Below are positions 1-8,756 of a stretch of 64,000 bases of DNA, piece by piece. The notes under the pieces were generated by a model. That model was not told the origin of the DNA. It ran no database searches and worked only from the letters and a program-made list of their open reading frames with translations. This DNA comes from Streptomyces sp. MNU76 (GTDB taxonomy: Bacteria; Actinomycetota; Actinomycetes; Streptomycetales; Streptomycetaceae). The stretch covers positions 682,001 through 746,000 of the forward strand of contig NZ_JAJKLK010000019.1 of NCBI RefSeq assembly GCF_020982545.1. Direction: 5' to 3'. The position numbers were made by a program, and so were the translations under genes. Every line of letters starts with the position of its first letter. Position 1 is the stretch's first letter.

Positions 1-4
1 CCTC

Positions 5-1015
5 GTGACCGTCGTCGAGCCGTTTGGGCTGAGCGCGCGGGACCAGGCTCTCGAAGCCGATGTCCAGGCCGGAATGGCGGCCGTCGAGGAGGGTCTGCTG
101 GAGGCGACCAAGAGCGAGGTCCCCTTCATCCAGGAGGCCGCCCAGCACCTGCTGCGCGCGGGCGGCAAACGGTTCCGCCCCCTGCTGGTGATGCTCGCGG
201 CGCAGTTCGGCGACCCCTACGCGCCGGGCGTCGTGCCCTCGGCGGTCGTGGTCGAGCTGACCCATCTCGCCACGCTGTACCACGACGACGTGATGGACGA
301 GGCCGAGGTGCGCCGGGGCGTGCCGAGCGCCAACGCCCGCTGGGACAACTCCCTCGCCGTCCTCACCGGCGACTTCCTCTTCGCCCGCGCCTCCCATGTC
401 CTCGCCGACCTCGGCCCCGACGCCGTCCGCATCCAGGCCGAGGCCTTCGAGCGGCTGGTCACCGGGCAGATCCTGGAGACCGCCGGGCCGCGCGACGGCC
501 GCGACCCGATCGACCACTACCTCGACGTGCTCGGCGGCAAGACCGGCTCGCTGGTCGCGGTCGCCGGACGGCTCGGCGCGCTGATGGCCGGGGCCGACGA
601 GACCGTGGTCGACATCCTCACCCAGTACGGGGAGCGGCTCGGCGTCGCCTTCCAACTCGCCGACGACGTCCTCGACATCGCCTCCGACTCCCACGAGTCC
701 GGCAAGACCCCCGGCACGGATCTGCGCGAGGGCGTGCCGACCATGCCGGTGCTGCGGTTGCGCGAGCGGGCGGGCCGGCTGGGGCTGGCGGACGACATCG
801 CCCTGTGCGAGCTGCTCGACTCCGACCTCACCGACGACGCCCGCCACGCCGAGGCCCTGGCCCGGCTCCGCGTCCACCCCGCGCTGGAGCAGGCCCGCCG
901 CGACACGATCCGCTACGCGGAGGAGGCCCGCGCCGTGCTGGCCCCCCTCCCGGACTGCGACGCGAAGGCGGCGCTGGTGGAGCTGTGCGACGCCGTGGTG
1001 CACCGCGCCGGCTAG
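5..1015 (+). CDS. Long-chain polyprenyl diphosphate synthase
   Basis: All-E isoprenyl diphosphate synthase that extends an allylic primer with isopentenyl diphosphate, probably for the menaquinone side chain. The GGKRFRP element is at residues 53-59, the first aspartate-rich motif DDVMD at 94-98 and the second, DDVLD, at 220-224; these bind the Mg-diphosphates. The 336-residue length is normal for the family. The GTG start lies only four bases into the window, so its ribosome site is not visible, but recalled Streptomyces homologues begin with the same VTVVxPFGL sequence. The residues before the first motif are bulky and aromatic (LYH), so the exact chain length cannot be fixed by eye. The recalled S. 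coelicolor counterpart is SCO4583, near the main nuo cluster. Confidence 0.93.
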   Translation: MTVVEPFGLSARDQALEADVQAGMAAVEEGLLEATKSEVPFIQEAAQHLLRAGGKRFRPLLVMLAAQFGDPYAPGVVPSAVVVELTHLATLYHDDVMDEAEVRRGVPSANARWDNSLAVLTGDFLFARASHVLADLGPDAVRIQAEAFERLVTGQILETAGPRDGRDPIDHYLDVLGGKTGSLVAVAGRLGALMAGADETVVDILTQYGERLGVAFQLADDVLDIASDSHESGKTPGTDLREGVPTMPVLRLRERAGRLGLADDIALCELLDSDLTDDARHAEALARLRVHPALEQARRDTIRYAEEARAVLAPLPDCDAKAALVELCDAVVHRAG

Positions 1016-1477
1016 CCACGGCGCCGGACAGCCACCCGCGCCTGGGACAGTCACCCGCGCCGGACAGCCACTGCGCCGGGTCGTCGTCGCCCCGGACGTC
1101 GCTGCGCCGGAGAGGCATCTGCGCCGGATCGCCTTCTCCCCTGACGTCGCCGCATCCGGTCGTCCTCGTGCCGGTCGTCCTCGTGCCGGATCGTCCTCGT
1201 GCCGGATCGTCCTCGCGCCCGGACGTCCTCGCGTCGGGTCGGCGTCCGCGATCCGGTCGTCGGCGGCGTCCCCTACGGGTCGTGGGGAGGCGCCGCCTCG
1301 TCATGTCATCCCTGACGGTCCGCCATGTCATCCCGTAGCAGTACGTGGAGTTGAGTCCCGAGTCTGACGATTCCCTCTGGCCGATTTGGTCAGATGGGTA
1401 TCACCACTCCTCACCGATTCGGGTGAGAATGGCGGCTGAGAGCAGACGCCGCCGCCGACGACGGAGGTAAGGCACAC
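1016..1477. other. 462-bp intergenic region, repeat-rich, with leader of the LolA-like gene
   Basis: No convincing gene. The left half holds short imperfect repeats of GCCGGACAGCCAC and the 16-bp tandem array described separately. The right half (about 1360-1477) is less GC-rich and is the likely promoter region of the next gene. A good ribosome site, GGAGG, is at 1463-1467, ten bases before ATG 1478. Confidence 0.6.
1161..1239. repeat. 16-bp tandem repeat, about five copies
   Basis: Units of CGTCCTCGTGCCGGAT start at 1161 (15 bp), 1176, 1192, 1208 and 1224. Units two and three are identical; the last two have drifted. The array lies between two + strand genes and 16 is not a multiple of three, so it is not a coding repeat. 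Confidence 0.85.
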
Positions 1478-2848
1478 ATGGCACCGTACGAAACCGACGA
1501 CAGCACCCGGTCCGGCGACGCGGCCGTGCTCGCGGCCGAGGCCGAGGAGGCGCGCTCGGCACGGCGACGCAAGGCCGCACGGTACGTCGTCCCGGTCACC
1601 GTGCTGGGCGTGGCGGCCGCGACCATCGGGCTCGTCCCGGCCTTCGCCGGCTCCGGTGACCCCGATCTGCCGAAGATCAGCGCGCAGGAACTCATCGAGA
1701 AGATCGCCGCGTCCGACGTGCAGCAGGTGTCCGGCACGGTGAAGATCACCACGGATCTGGGCCTGCCCGACCTGGGCGGCCTGGCGGACAGCCTGGGATC
1801 GCAGGGCGCCCCCGGCGGCGACGGCGGTTCCTCCGCCGACCCGTCCTCCAAGCTGCTCGAACTCGCAACCGGCACCCACACGTTGCGGATCGCCGCCGAC
1901 GGACCCGACAAGCAGAAGCTGTCGCTGCTGGACGAGGCGGCCGAGTACAGCGTCATCCACAACGGCGACGACCTGTGGGCGTACGACAGCGCCTCGAACG
2001 AGGTCTACCACGCGACCGACGTCGGCCCGAAGGGCGAGGGCGAGGACCGCGCGGGCAAGGGCGGCAAGGACGCCCCGGACACCGCCGAGGACGTACCCGC
2101 CACGCCCCAGCAGCTCGCCGAGGAGGCCCTGAAGGCCGTCGACGACACCACGTCCGTGGCCGTCGACGGGACCGCTCAGGTCGCCGGGCGGGACGCGTAC
2201 AAGCTGGTCATCAAGCCGAAGCAGTCCGGCTCCACGGTCGGGGCGATCTCCATCGCCGTCGACGAGAAGACGGGGCTGCCGCTGAAGTTCACGCTCACCC
2301 CGGCGAGCGGTGGCGCGGCCGTCGTGGACGCGGGCTTCACGAAGGTCGACTTCGGCAAGCCGAACGCGTCGACGTTCGACTTCACCCCACCGAAGGGCGC
2401 GAAGGTCACCGAGGCGGACGAGGTCGAGAAGTCGGGCAGCCACGAGTCCGGGTCCGGCGACTCCGCGTTCGAGGGGCCCGGCAAGCACGGTGAGTTCAAG
2501 AACGAGGACGGCAAGGGGCTCAAGGGTTCCGAGGGGTCCGAGGGTTCCGAGGACGAGTTCGCGAGCGGGCTCGACGGGCTGAAGATGATCGGCAAGGGCT
2601 GGAGCACGATCGCCGTGATCGACGGCGGGTCCGAGGCCGGCATGCCGACGGGCGGCGGCGAGTCGTCCGGCGACGCCCGGGTCGACGGCTTCCTGAACTC
2701 CCTCGGTGATCAGGTCAAGGGCGAGTTCGGCTCGGGTACGGTCTTCAAGACCCGGCTGATCAACGTCCTCTTCACCGACGACGGCAAGGTGTACGCGGGT
2801 GCCGTCACCAAGGACGCCCTGGTGAAGGCGGCGAACGCGGCGAAGTAG
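1478..2848 (+). CDS. Membrane-anchored LolA/RseB-like protein
   Basis: Predicted extracytoplasmic protein of the LolA-like superfamily common in Streptomyces. Residues 1-35 are cytoplasmic and basic, 36-57 form one membrane helix ending in AFAGSGD, and the rest is outside. The part from about residue 65 shows repeated short strands with lysine, threonine and valine typical of the half-barrel fold, and the C-terminal part has a Ser/Gly/Glu-rich linker (about 310-360). It ends 141 bp before an ABC transporter in the same direction. In homologous loci this pair stays together, so a role in sensing or handling substrate for the transporter is possible but inferred. ATG 1478 has GGAGG upstream. 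Confidence 0.75.
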   Translation: MAPYETDDSTRSGDAAVLAAEAEEARSARRRKAARYVVPVTVLGVAAATIGLVPAFAGSGDPDLPKISAQELIEKIAASDVQQVSGTVKITTDLGLPDLGGLADSLGSQGAPGGDGGSSADPSSKLLELATGTHTLRIAADGPDKQKLSLLDEAAEYSVIHNGDDLWAYDSASNEVYHATDVGPKGEGEDRAGKGGKDAPDTAEDVPATPQQLAEEALKAVDDTTSVAVDGTAQVAGRDAYKLVIKPKQSGSTVGAISIAVDEKTGLPLKFTLTPASGGAAVVDAGFTKVDFGKPNASTFDFTPPKGAKVTEADEVEKSGSHESGSGDSAFEGPGKHGEFKNEDGKGLKGSEGSEGSEDEFASGLDGLKMIGKGWSTIAVIDGGSEAGMPTGGGESSGDARVDGFLNSLGDQVKGEFGSGTVFKTRLINVLFTDDGKVYAGAVTKDALVKAANAAK

Positions 2849-2932
2849 AGCCGCCGGGCGCGGTGAAGCCGTCTCGGTGGGCCGGGGCGGTGCAGCGGTG
2901 GCACCGGTCCGGTGCAGGAGTGACGTTCGGCT

Positions 2933-2968
2933 GTGGGCCGGGACGGCTGGTACGCCGTCCCGGCCCAC
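2933..2968 (+). terminator. Perfect 15-bp inverted repeat between LolA-like gene and ABC transporter
   Basis: GTGGGCCGGGACGGC at 2933-2947 pairs perfectly with 2954-2968 around a six-base loop. It sits 22 bp before the ABC transporter start and follows a smaller perfect 7-bp stem at 2901-2915. There is no T-run, so it may be an attenuator or mRNA-stabilising stem rather than a full terminator. Confidence 0.6.
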
Positions 2969-2989
2969 CGGCCGTACCCGAGGGGAGCC

Positions 2990-3937
2990 ATGAGCGACGC
3001 AGCCATCCACACCCAGGGGCTGACCAAGACCTTCCGCGGCGGACAGGTGGCCGTGGACCACCTGGAGCTGACGGTTCCCAGCGGCAGCGTCTTCGGCTTC
3101 CTCGGCCCGAACGGCTCGGGCAAGACCACCACCATCCGCATGCTGATGGGCCTGATCGAGCCGACCTCGGGCACGGCCCAGGTCCTCGGCCGGCCCATGC
3201 CGCGCTCCACCCGGACCGTCCTCCCGCACGTCGGCGCGCTCATCGAGGGCCCCGCCCTCTACGGCTTCCTCTCCGGCCGAGACAACCTGCTCCGCTACGA
3301 CTCCGCCGACCCGACCGCCGACCCGCGCACCCGGCGTACGCGGGTCGCGGCCGCACTCGACCGGGTGGGGCTCGCGGCCGCCGCCGGCAAGAAGGCGAAG
3401 GCGTACTCGCTCGGCATGAAGCAGCGGCTGGGCCTCGCGGCGGCCCTGCTCCAGCCGCGCCGCCTCCTCGTCCTCGACGAGCCGACGAACGGGCTTGACC
3501 CGCAGGGGATGCGTGAGATCCGCACGCTGGTACGGGAGTTGGCGTCCGACGGCACCACCGTCTTCCTCTCCTCCCACCTTCTCGACGAGATCGAGCAGGT
3601 GTGCACGCACGCCGCCGTGATGGCCCGGGGCCGGCTCATCACCCAGGGCGCGGTGACCGAACTGGCCGCCGGCGCACGCGGCCGTCTCGTCGTCACCACC
3701 CCCGACACGGCGGACGCGGCCCGGGTGCTCAAGGAGCAGGCAATCGCGGACGTGGTCGTGGCCGAGGCGGGTGGCCGGGTGACGGCGGAACCGCCCCCAC
3801 CCGACCGCGACCTCGCCGAACTGACCGCCGCACTGGTCACCGCGGGCGTCCGCGTCCGCGGCTTCGCCCTCGAACGCGCCTCCCTGGAGGACGCGTTCGT
3901 GGCACTCACGGGGGAGGGTTTCGATGTCGCGGGCTGA
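2990..3937 (+). CDS. ABC transporter ATP-binding protein
   Basis: ATPase subunit of a drug- or antibiotic-type (DrrA-like) exporter. The Walker A motif GPNGSGKTT is at residues 39-47, followed by the signature YSLGMKQRLGLA, Walker B VLVLDEPTNGLD and the switch histidine in FLSSHLLDEIEQ. ATG 2990 is chosen over an in-frame upstream start at 2933 because it follows AGGGGAGCC and gives the canonical N-terminus; the upstream start would place a terminator-like stem inside the gene. The 315-residue length is normal. It overlaps the permease gene by 14 bp, so the two are translationally coupled. The substrate is unknown. Confidence 0.93.
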   Translation: MSDAAIHTQGLTKTFRGGQVAVDHLELTVPSGSVFGFLGPNGSGKTTTIRMLMGLIEPTSGTAQVLGRPMPRSTRTVLPHVGALIEGPALYGFLSGRDNLLRYDSADPTADPRTRRTRVAAALDRVGLAAAAGKKAKAYSLGMKQRLGLAAALLQPRRLLVLDEPTNGLDPQGMREIRTLVRELASDGTTVFLSSHLLDEIEQVCTHAAVMARGRLITQGAVTELAAGARGRLVVTTPDTADAARVLKEQAIADVVVAEAGGRVTAEPPPPDRDLAELTAALVTAGVRVRGFALERASLEDAFVALTGEGFDVAG

Positions 3938-4897
3938 CACGTCCGGGCCGCAGGCCCCGCGGGAGACACCGGACGCGCCGGACGCGCCGCCGGAGGAGAC
4001 CGCACCGGCCGCCGCGCAGGCGACCGCCCCCGCGCGCACCCCCAGCCTCCTGTGGACCTTCGGACTGTTCCGCAGCGAGTTGCTGACGACCTTCCGGCGG
4101 TGGCGGACGATCGCGCTGCTGGGTGTCCTCGCGGCCGTGCCGATCCTCGTCGGGATCGCGGTGCGGATCGAGACGGGCGACGGGTCGTCGATGGGCGGCG
4201 GACCGGAGGGCGGGGCGGTGGTGGCGGGCCCGCGTTCATCGCGCAGATCACCAACAACGGTCTGTTCCTGGTGTTCACGGCGCTGGCCGCGACGCTTCCC
4301 TTCTTCCTGCCGATGGCCGTCGGCGTGATCGCCGGGGACGCGATCGCGGGCGAGGCGAACGCGGGCACCCTCCGCTACCTCCTGGTCTCACCCGCGGGCC
4401 GGACCCGGCTGCTGCTCACCAAGTACGCGACGACCATGACGTTCTGCCTGGTCGCGACCCTGGTGGTCGCGGCCTCCGCACTGGCGGTCGGGGCGCTGCT
4501 GTTCCCGCTCGGGGACCTCACCACGATCTCCGGTACCCGGATCAGTTTCGCCGAGGGCCTGCTGCGGGCCCTGCTGATCGCGCTGGCGGTGGCGGCGTCA
4601 CTGATCGGTGTCGCGGCCCTCGGGCTGTTCATCTCCACCCTCACCAACAGCGGCATCGCCGCCATGGCCACCACGGTCGGGCTGCTCATCACCGTCCAGA
4701 TCCTCGACCAGATCCCCCAGCTCGACGCCCTCCACCCGTACTTCTTCTCCCACTACTGGCTCTCCTTCGCCGATCTGATGCGCGAGCCGGTCTACTGGGA
4801 CGACCTCCAGCGCAATCTCGGTCTTCAGGCCGTGTACGCGGCGGTGTTCGGGTCGGCGGCGTGGGCGAGATTCACGGCGAAGGACATCACCGCCTGA
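3924..4897 (+). pseudogene. ABC-2 type permease, frameshifted in a G-rich tract
   Basis: Membrane partner of the preceding ATPase. Frame one (3924-about 4210) gives a Pro/Ala-rich N-terminus and the first helix near IALLGVLAAVPILVGIAV. The sequence continues in a second frame from about 4214 to 4897 with five more hydrophobic segments, including LFLVFTALAATLPFFLPMAV. The switch lies in a Gly-codon run at 4205-4229. Adding one G to the four-G run at 4212-4215 restores a single 324-residue protein, the normal size for an ABC-2 permease. This could be a sequence error or a real inactivating deletion. A programmed -1 shift is less likely because no slippery heptamer is seen. Confidence 0.8.
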
Positions 4898-4906
4898 CGC
4901 GACGGC

Positions 4907-5016
4907 TCAGGCGGCGGCCTCCTCCTCCGTGTCGTACGGGAAGCCCGCGAACGGCGGCTCCGTGCTGAGGAACGTCTTCGCCCGGGTCAGGGCGGCGGTG
5001 TCCCAGAGGGTGCCTA
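4907..5016 (-). pseudogene. C-terminal remnant of an unidentified protein
   Basis: Read on the - strand, 5016 to 4907 encodes GTLWDTAALTRAKTFLSTEP followed by PFAGFPYDTEEEAAA and a TGA stop. The composition and stop look like a genuine C-terminus. Upstream it is cut by the TnpB remnant at about 5017-5020, beyond which the frame soon meets a stop. I do not recognise the family. Confidence 0.4.
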
Positions 5017-5019
5017 GCC

Positions 5020-5193
5020 GGGTTCGTCTGTTCCTCCTGCGGCTTCACCTGCAACGCCGACACCAACGTAAGCATCAACATCGCGGCAGGACAGGGCGGG
5101 ATCCCCCGCCCCCGGCGCACAGCCGGTGCCGGAGGGACGACACCGCCCAACCAGCGGTCGAGCGTCCGTGAACCTCAGCCCGAACGGGCTGGA
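5020..5193 (+). pseudogene. C-terminal remnant of an IS200/IS605-type TnpB protein
   Basis: The + frame from 5020 reads GFVCSSCGFTCNADTNVSIN followed by IAAGQGG and a tail containing SSVREPQPE. This is the characteristic last part of TnpB (OrfB): the C-x2-C zinc ribbon, then the NADxNxxxNI segment carrying the last RuvC aspartate. Everything upstream, including the other RuvC motifs and any TnpA, is absent. The remnant abuts the broken - strand gene, so insertion and deletion probably destroyed both. No transposon ends are visible. Confidence 0.65.
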
Positions 5194-5200
5194 ATGGGGG

Positions 5201-6574
5201 CTACTCCCGGACGGCCTCGGTGGCCTCGGTGGTCTTCGCGGTCCTGGCGGCCTCGGTGGCTTCGACGGCTTTCGCCACGCGGAGGAGCAGGGCCTCCTCG
5301 CCGGGCCGGGCGACGAGTTGGAGGCCGACCGGGCATCCGTCGGCGTCGAAGCCGGCCGGGATGCTCAGCGCCGGGTGCCCGCTGAGGTTGAACGCCCAGG
5401 TGAGGGCCGTGGAGTAACGGTCACCGGGACCGTCGTGACCGTGCGGGGGGTTGGGCGTGGTGGGGGTGAGGATCAGGTCGGCCCCGGCGAAGAGCGTGGC
5501 GAGCCGTCGGTCGTTCTCGGCGCGGATCTCCTGGGCCGCGCGAAGGTCCGCCGGATCGACACGGGCGTCGGCCCCGGACCCGGCCCCGGCCCCGGACCCG
5601 GCCCCGGCCCCGGCCCCGGCCCCGGCGCGGAGGGTGAGCCAGGCGGGCCCCGGGTCCTCCAGGACGAGCGCGCCGGACGGTCCCGGGGGAGAGGGGGCCT
5701 GCCGCACGAGCCCCGCGCCCGCGAGGCGAAGGGCGGCGGTACGGGCGATCGCGACGAGCCCGGGTTCGACGTCGGCGAACCCGAGGTCGTCCGACCAGAC
5801 GGCGACGGGAGGAGCCGGGGCAGCGGATGGAGGGTTGACGGCGGGCGCCGACTCCCGCGCGGCTCCGGCGGCTTCCGTCACGCAGCGCCAGTACGCCGCA
5901 GCGTCGGACGCGTGACGGGTGAGGACCCCGGCCGAGGCGAGGCCGGTGCGGTCGGCGGAGGGGAGGAGTCCGTTCGTGGATTTCAGGCCGACGATGCCGC
6001 ACCAGGCGGCGGGGATGCGTACCGATCCGGCGCCGTCCGTGCCGGTCGCCAGCGGTACCAGGCCCGCGGCGACCGCCGCCGCGGACCCGGCGGAGGAGCC
6101 GCCCGGCGTACGGTCGGCCCGCCAGGGGTTGACCGTACGGCCGGCGGCGCCGAGACCCCAGGTCTGCCAGGGCGTACCCGGGCCGGGTACGGAGGTCGCG
6201 CCCACGGGGACGCACCCGGCGGCGACCAGCGCGCGGGCCGCCGCCGCACGCCGCCCGGACCGCCCCTTCACGCCGATCGGCACCCCGGCCAACGGCAGCC
6301 GCGCGCCCGCGGCGACCCGCACATCCACCTCCCTGGCCTGCCGCAGGGCTTCCTCCGCCCACACCTCGATGAACGCGTGCAGCGTGGGCTCGACCCGCTC
6401 GATCCGGGCGAGCGCCGCCGCGACGACATCGACGGCCCGCCACTCACCCGTGCGTACGCCGTCGGCGATCCGCACGGCCGGGAGTGCCGCGAGCCCGTCG
6501 CCGGCGAGGCCACCGCCGGCGAGGCCGCCGGGCGGCTGTGGTGAGCAACGGTGCGGGGAGGTGTGCGGGTCCAT
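5201..6574 (-). CDS. Amidase signature family protein
   Basis: Amide hydrolase with the Ser-cisSer-Lys triad. Lys103 is in VPIGVKG, the GGSSAG motif is at 158-163, and the nucleophile Ser184 is in GTDGAGSVRIP. ATG 6574 is preceded by GGAAGG and gives 457 residues, the usual length; upstream in-frame starts lie in low-complexity DNA and are rejected. An internal Gly/Ala/Ser stretch encoded at about 5571-5627 is a simple-sequence expansion in a loop near the C-terminal third. The substrate cannot be predicted. It is the last gene of the leftward run and is separated from the FolD-like gene by 250 bp of CTCGCG-rich DNA without a gene. Confidence 0.88.
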   Translation of the reverse strand: MDPHTSPHRCSPQPPGGLAGGGLAGDGLAALPAVRIADGVRTGEWRAVDVVAAALARIERVEPTLHAFIEVWAEEALRQAREVDVRVAAGARLPLAGVPIGVKGRSGRRAAAARALVAAGCVPVGATSVPGPGTPWQTWGLGAAGRTVNPWRADRTPGGSSAGSAAAVAAGLVPLATGTDGAGSVRIPAAWCGIVGLKSTNGLLPSADRTGLASAGVLTRHASDAAAYWRCVTEAAGAARESAPAVNPPSAAPAPPVAVWSDDLGFADVEPGLVAIARTAALRLAGAGLVRQAPSPPGPSGALVLEDPGPAWLTLRAGAGAGAGAGSGAGAGSGADARVDPADLRAAQEIRAENDRRLATLFAGADLILTPTTPNPPHGHDGPGDRYSTALTWAFNLSGHPALSIPAGFDADGCPVGLQLVARPGEEALLLRVAKAVEATEAARTAKTTEATEAVRE

Positions 6575-6824
6575 GACCTTCCGGGGTGTTCGATCTGCTC
6601 GGGCGGGTTGGCTGCTCGGGCTGGTGGGCTGGTGAGCTGGCGAGTGGGTCAGGATCGTGGGGCCGCTCGCTCTCGCTGGGGATCTCGTGGTTCGCGACTC
6701 GGGCCTCGCGATGCGCGGTTGGAGTCTCGCGCCTCGCGGGTCACGGCCGCCGGCGACTCGAGACTCGCGGCTCCCTGCTCGGGCATCGCGTCTCGCGGTT
6801 CCTGGCTCGCAGCTCGGGCCCCGC

Positions 6825-8156
6825 CTATCCCTCGGCTTGCCCGCTTGCCCCTTGCCCTCTCCCTTCTCCGCTCGTCCCTCCCCGCCAACCCTCGCCTTCG
6901 GTCGGCTGACTGCTCCACGTTTCCTCAGCGGCCCGGGCCGCCCGGTGTGGGTGGGGTCGGTGGCTTCGGTGGGGTGGGAGGTGGGGCGGGCCGGGGCGGA
7001 CGGGCCGGTGGGGTGTCGCCGGGCCGGGGCCGAGCCCGCCGGCTCCACCGCTCGCCCCACCCGTACGGCGCTTGGCCGCCTCCGCGACCGGGTTGCCGGA
7101 GGCGGGACCGTGCGGCCCCGTCGCCGGACCCTGCTGCCCCGTGATCCCCTGACCGGTCGGCGACCGCTGCCCGGCCGCCGCCCGGAGACTCGCCGACCCC
7201 TGCCCGGGGCCTGCCTTCGGCCCGGCCACGGCCGACGCCACCGGCACCTCCGGCTTCGGCGCCTGCTGGGCGGTCAGCTGGTCCTTCGTCAGGTACGGGC
7301 GGGGTTCGACCTTCCAGGACGGGGCGTTCGGGTCCACCTCGCGGCGCACGACGCGTTCCATGAGGGTGGCCATCTCGACCGGGCCGATGCCGCCGGGGAC
7401 GGGCGTGAGGTGCTGCGGGATGTCGTACGCCGCCCGCTGGACGTCGCCCTTCACGGTGCCGTCCGCCTGCGGGACGAACCCGGAGTCGACGACGAGCCGG
7501 TGGTGGGGACGGAGGTGGTCGGGGCCGAGGATGCCGGGATTGCCGGTGACGGAGACGACGATGTCGGCGTCGCGTACCCGCCGGAGGTCGTCCCCGGCGT
7601 CGAGCTCCATCAGCCGGTGGCCCTGCTCGCGCAGGGTGGTGACGACGCCCTGTCCGACGAACCCCTTGCTGCCGACGACCGCGATCACCGGGTCGTCCTT
7701 GGCGAAGGGTTCCACGACCCGGCAGATGCCCTCGGCCGTGGCGCACGCGGCGTACGGGGAACGGCCCTTGGTGAGCGCGTCGATGTCCTTCGCGGGATCC
7801 ATGCGCTGGACGAGCGGCTGGAGGTGGGCCGGCGGCGGGAACTGCACGATGATCGCCCGGGTCGCCGCGTCCTGGTTCGCCTGCTCCAGCACCGCCGCGA
7901 ACTGCGCACGCGTGGTGCCGGGCGGCATCACCACGTGGTTCGCCTCGAAGCCCAGGTGCTCGAAGCTCTTCACCTTCTGCTCGGCGGAGACCTTCGACGC
8001 CTCCAGCTTCACCTTCCACTCCGGCGGATCGTTCTCCGCGGGCTGGAAGCGGATGATCGTCACCCGCTGCCCCGTCGGGGCCACGTCGTCCCGGTAGCGG
8101 GCGTACAAGTCCTTCGCCTGGCGCAGTACGTCACGCCCCGACACACGCTCGGTCAT
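6825..8156 (-). CDS. FolD-like methylenetetrahydrofolate dehydrogenase/cyclohydrolase
   Basis: The first about 300 residues match the FolD fold: substrate segment with Lys61, IVQFPPP near 103-109, PAKDID at 121-126, a dinucleotide loop VGSKGFVGQG at 161-170 and the late motif TPVPGGIGP. FolD uses NADP to oxidise methylene-THF and then hydrolyses methenyl-THF. The position of the usual active-site tyrosine four residues before the lysine is Ser57, and the NADP loop differs from the canonical GRSxxVG. About 150 extra C-terminal residues are Gly/Pro/Ala/His-rich and disordered; this tail may be misread because of nearby indels. It is probably a divergent paralogue rather than the housekeeping enzyme. 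The stop of the 152-residue gene is only 8 bp upstream. Confidence 0.72.
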   Translation of the reverse strand: MTERVSGRDVLRQAKDLYARYRDDVAPTGQRVTIIRFQPAENDPPEWKVKLEASKVSAEQKVKSFEHLGFEANHVVMPPGTTRAQFAAVLEQANQDAATRAIIVQFPPPAHLQPLVQRMDPAKDIDALTKGRSPYAACATAEGICRVVEPFAKDDPVIAVVGSKGFVGQGVVTTLREQGHRLMELDAGDDLRRVRDADIVVSVTGNPGILGPDHLRPHHRLVVDSGFVPQADGTVKGDVQRAAYDIPQHLTPVPGGIGPVEMATLMERVVRREVDPNAPSWKVEPRPYLTKDQLTAQQAPKPEVPVASAVAGPKAGPGQGSASLRAAAGQRSPTGQGITGQQGPATGPHGPASGNPVAEAAKRRTGGASGGAGGLGPGPATPHRPVRPGPPHLPPHRSHRPHPHRAARAAEETWSSQPTEGEGWRGGTSGEGRGQGASGQAEG

Positions 8157-8164
8157 CCGTCAGC

Positions 8165-8623
8165 TCACCCCCGGGTCGCTTCGTGGTCGATGCGGGCGAG
8201 CACCTGGGGGACGGGTTCGAGCCCGTGGCCCAGGAGTTCCTCCACGTCCCGCGCGGTGAACGTACGGTCCCCGGACAGGTCGTCGACGTGTCCCTCCGGG
8301 CCCGCCGTGAGGACGATCTGGGTGAAGGACTCCGGCCCGGTCGGGTCGTGGTACGAGAACGCCCCGAAGTGGGCGATCCAGAAGACCTCGACCGGCTCCG
8401 CGCCGAACGCCCGCCGCAGGGCGGGCAGTACGGCGTCCGCGACGCTGCCGAAGTCGTCGGTGACGCCCCGGTCGTCGGGGTTGCTCGCCAGCTCCGACAC
8501 CACCGCGACCACCCGGCCGGTGACGGTGGAGCGCACCGCCCGCACCAGCGTGTGCGCGCGCCCCGCCCGGCGGTGGCGCCAGTCGACGACGTCCTCGAAG
8601 TACTCCAGGGTCGGGTTGTCCAT
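8165..8623 (-). CDS. Conserved hypothetical protein, 152 aa
   Basis: Soluble, acidic protein with no signal peptide or membrane helix. It begins MDNPTLEYFEDVVDWRHRRA and contains a WIAHFGAFSYHDPTGPESF segment that could be a conserved core. I do not recognise a family. It is directly upstream of the FolD-like gene (8 bp) in the same direction and 133 bp downstream of the DUF4913 gene, so it could be transcribed with either. GC3 and codon choice are typical, supporting a real gene. Confidence 0.7.
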   Translation of the reverse strand: MDNPTLEYFEDVVDWRHRRAGRAHTLVRAVRSTVTGRVVAVVSELASNPDDRGVTDDFGSVADAVLPALRRAFGAEPVEVFWIAHFGAFSYHDPTGPESFTQIVLTAGPEGHVDDLSGDRTFTARDVEELLGHGLEPVPQVLARIDHEATRG

Positions 8624-8756
8624 GGTTGTCTCTCCCGTTGGCCGCGGACGACGACCGCTCTCGGTCCGTTTCCGCTGGTGGCCGCCTTGTGATCGGCTGC
8701 GCGTCGGTTCAGGGTAGGGGTGTTGCCCGGCGGGTCCGGTAGGAGCCCGCCGCCGC

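Noticed and set aside
1328..4039. 903-codon open frame on the - strand
   Set aside because: It is antisense to the LolA-like and ABC genes, has low-complexity Gly/Arg composition and arises from high GC3 on the coding strand.
4205..4229. Programmed -1 frameshift in the ABC permease
   Set aside because: No X XXY YYZ slippery heptamer, and the same type of shift recurs in unrelated genes, favouring base loss.
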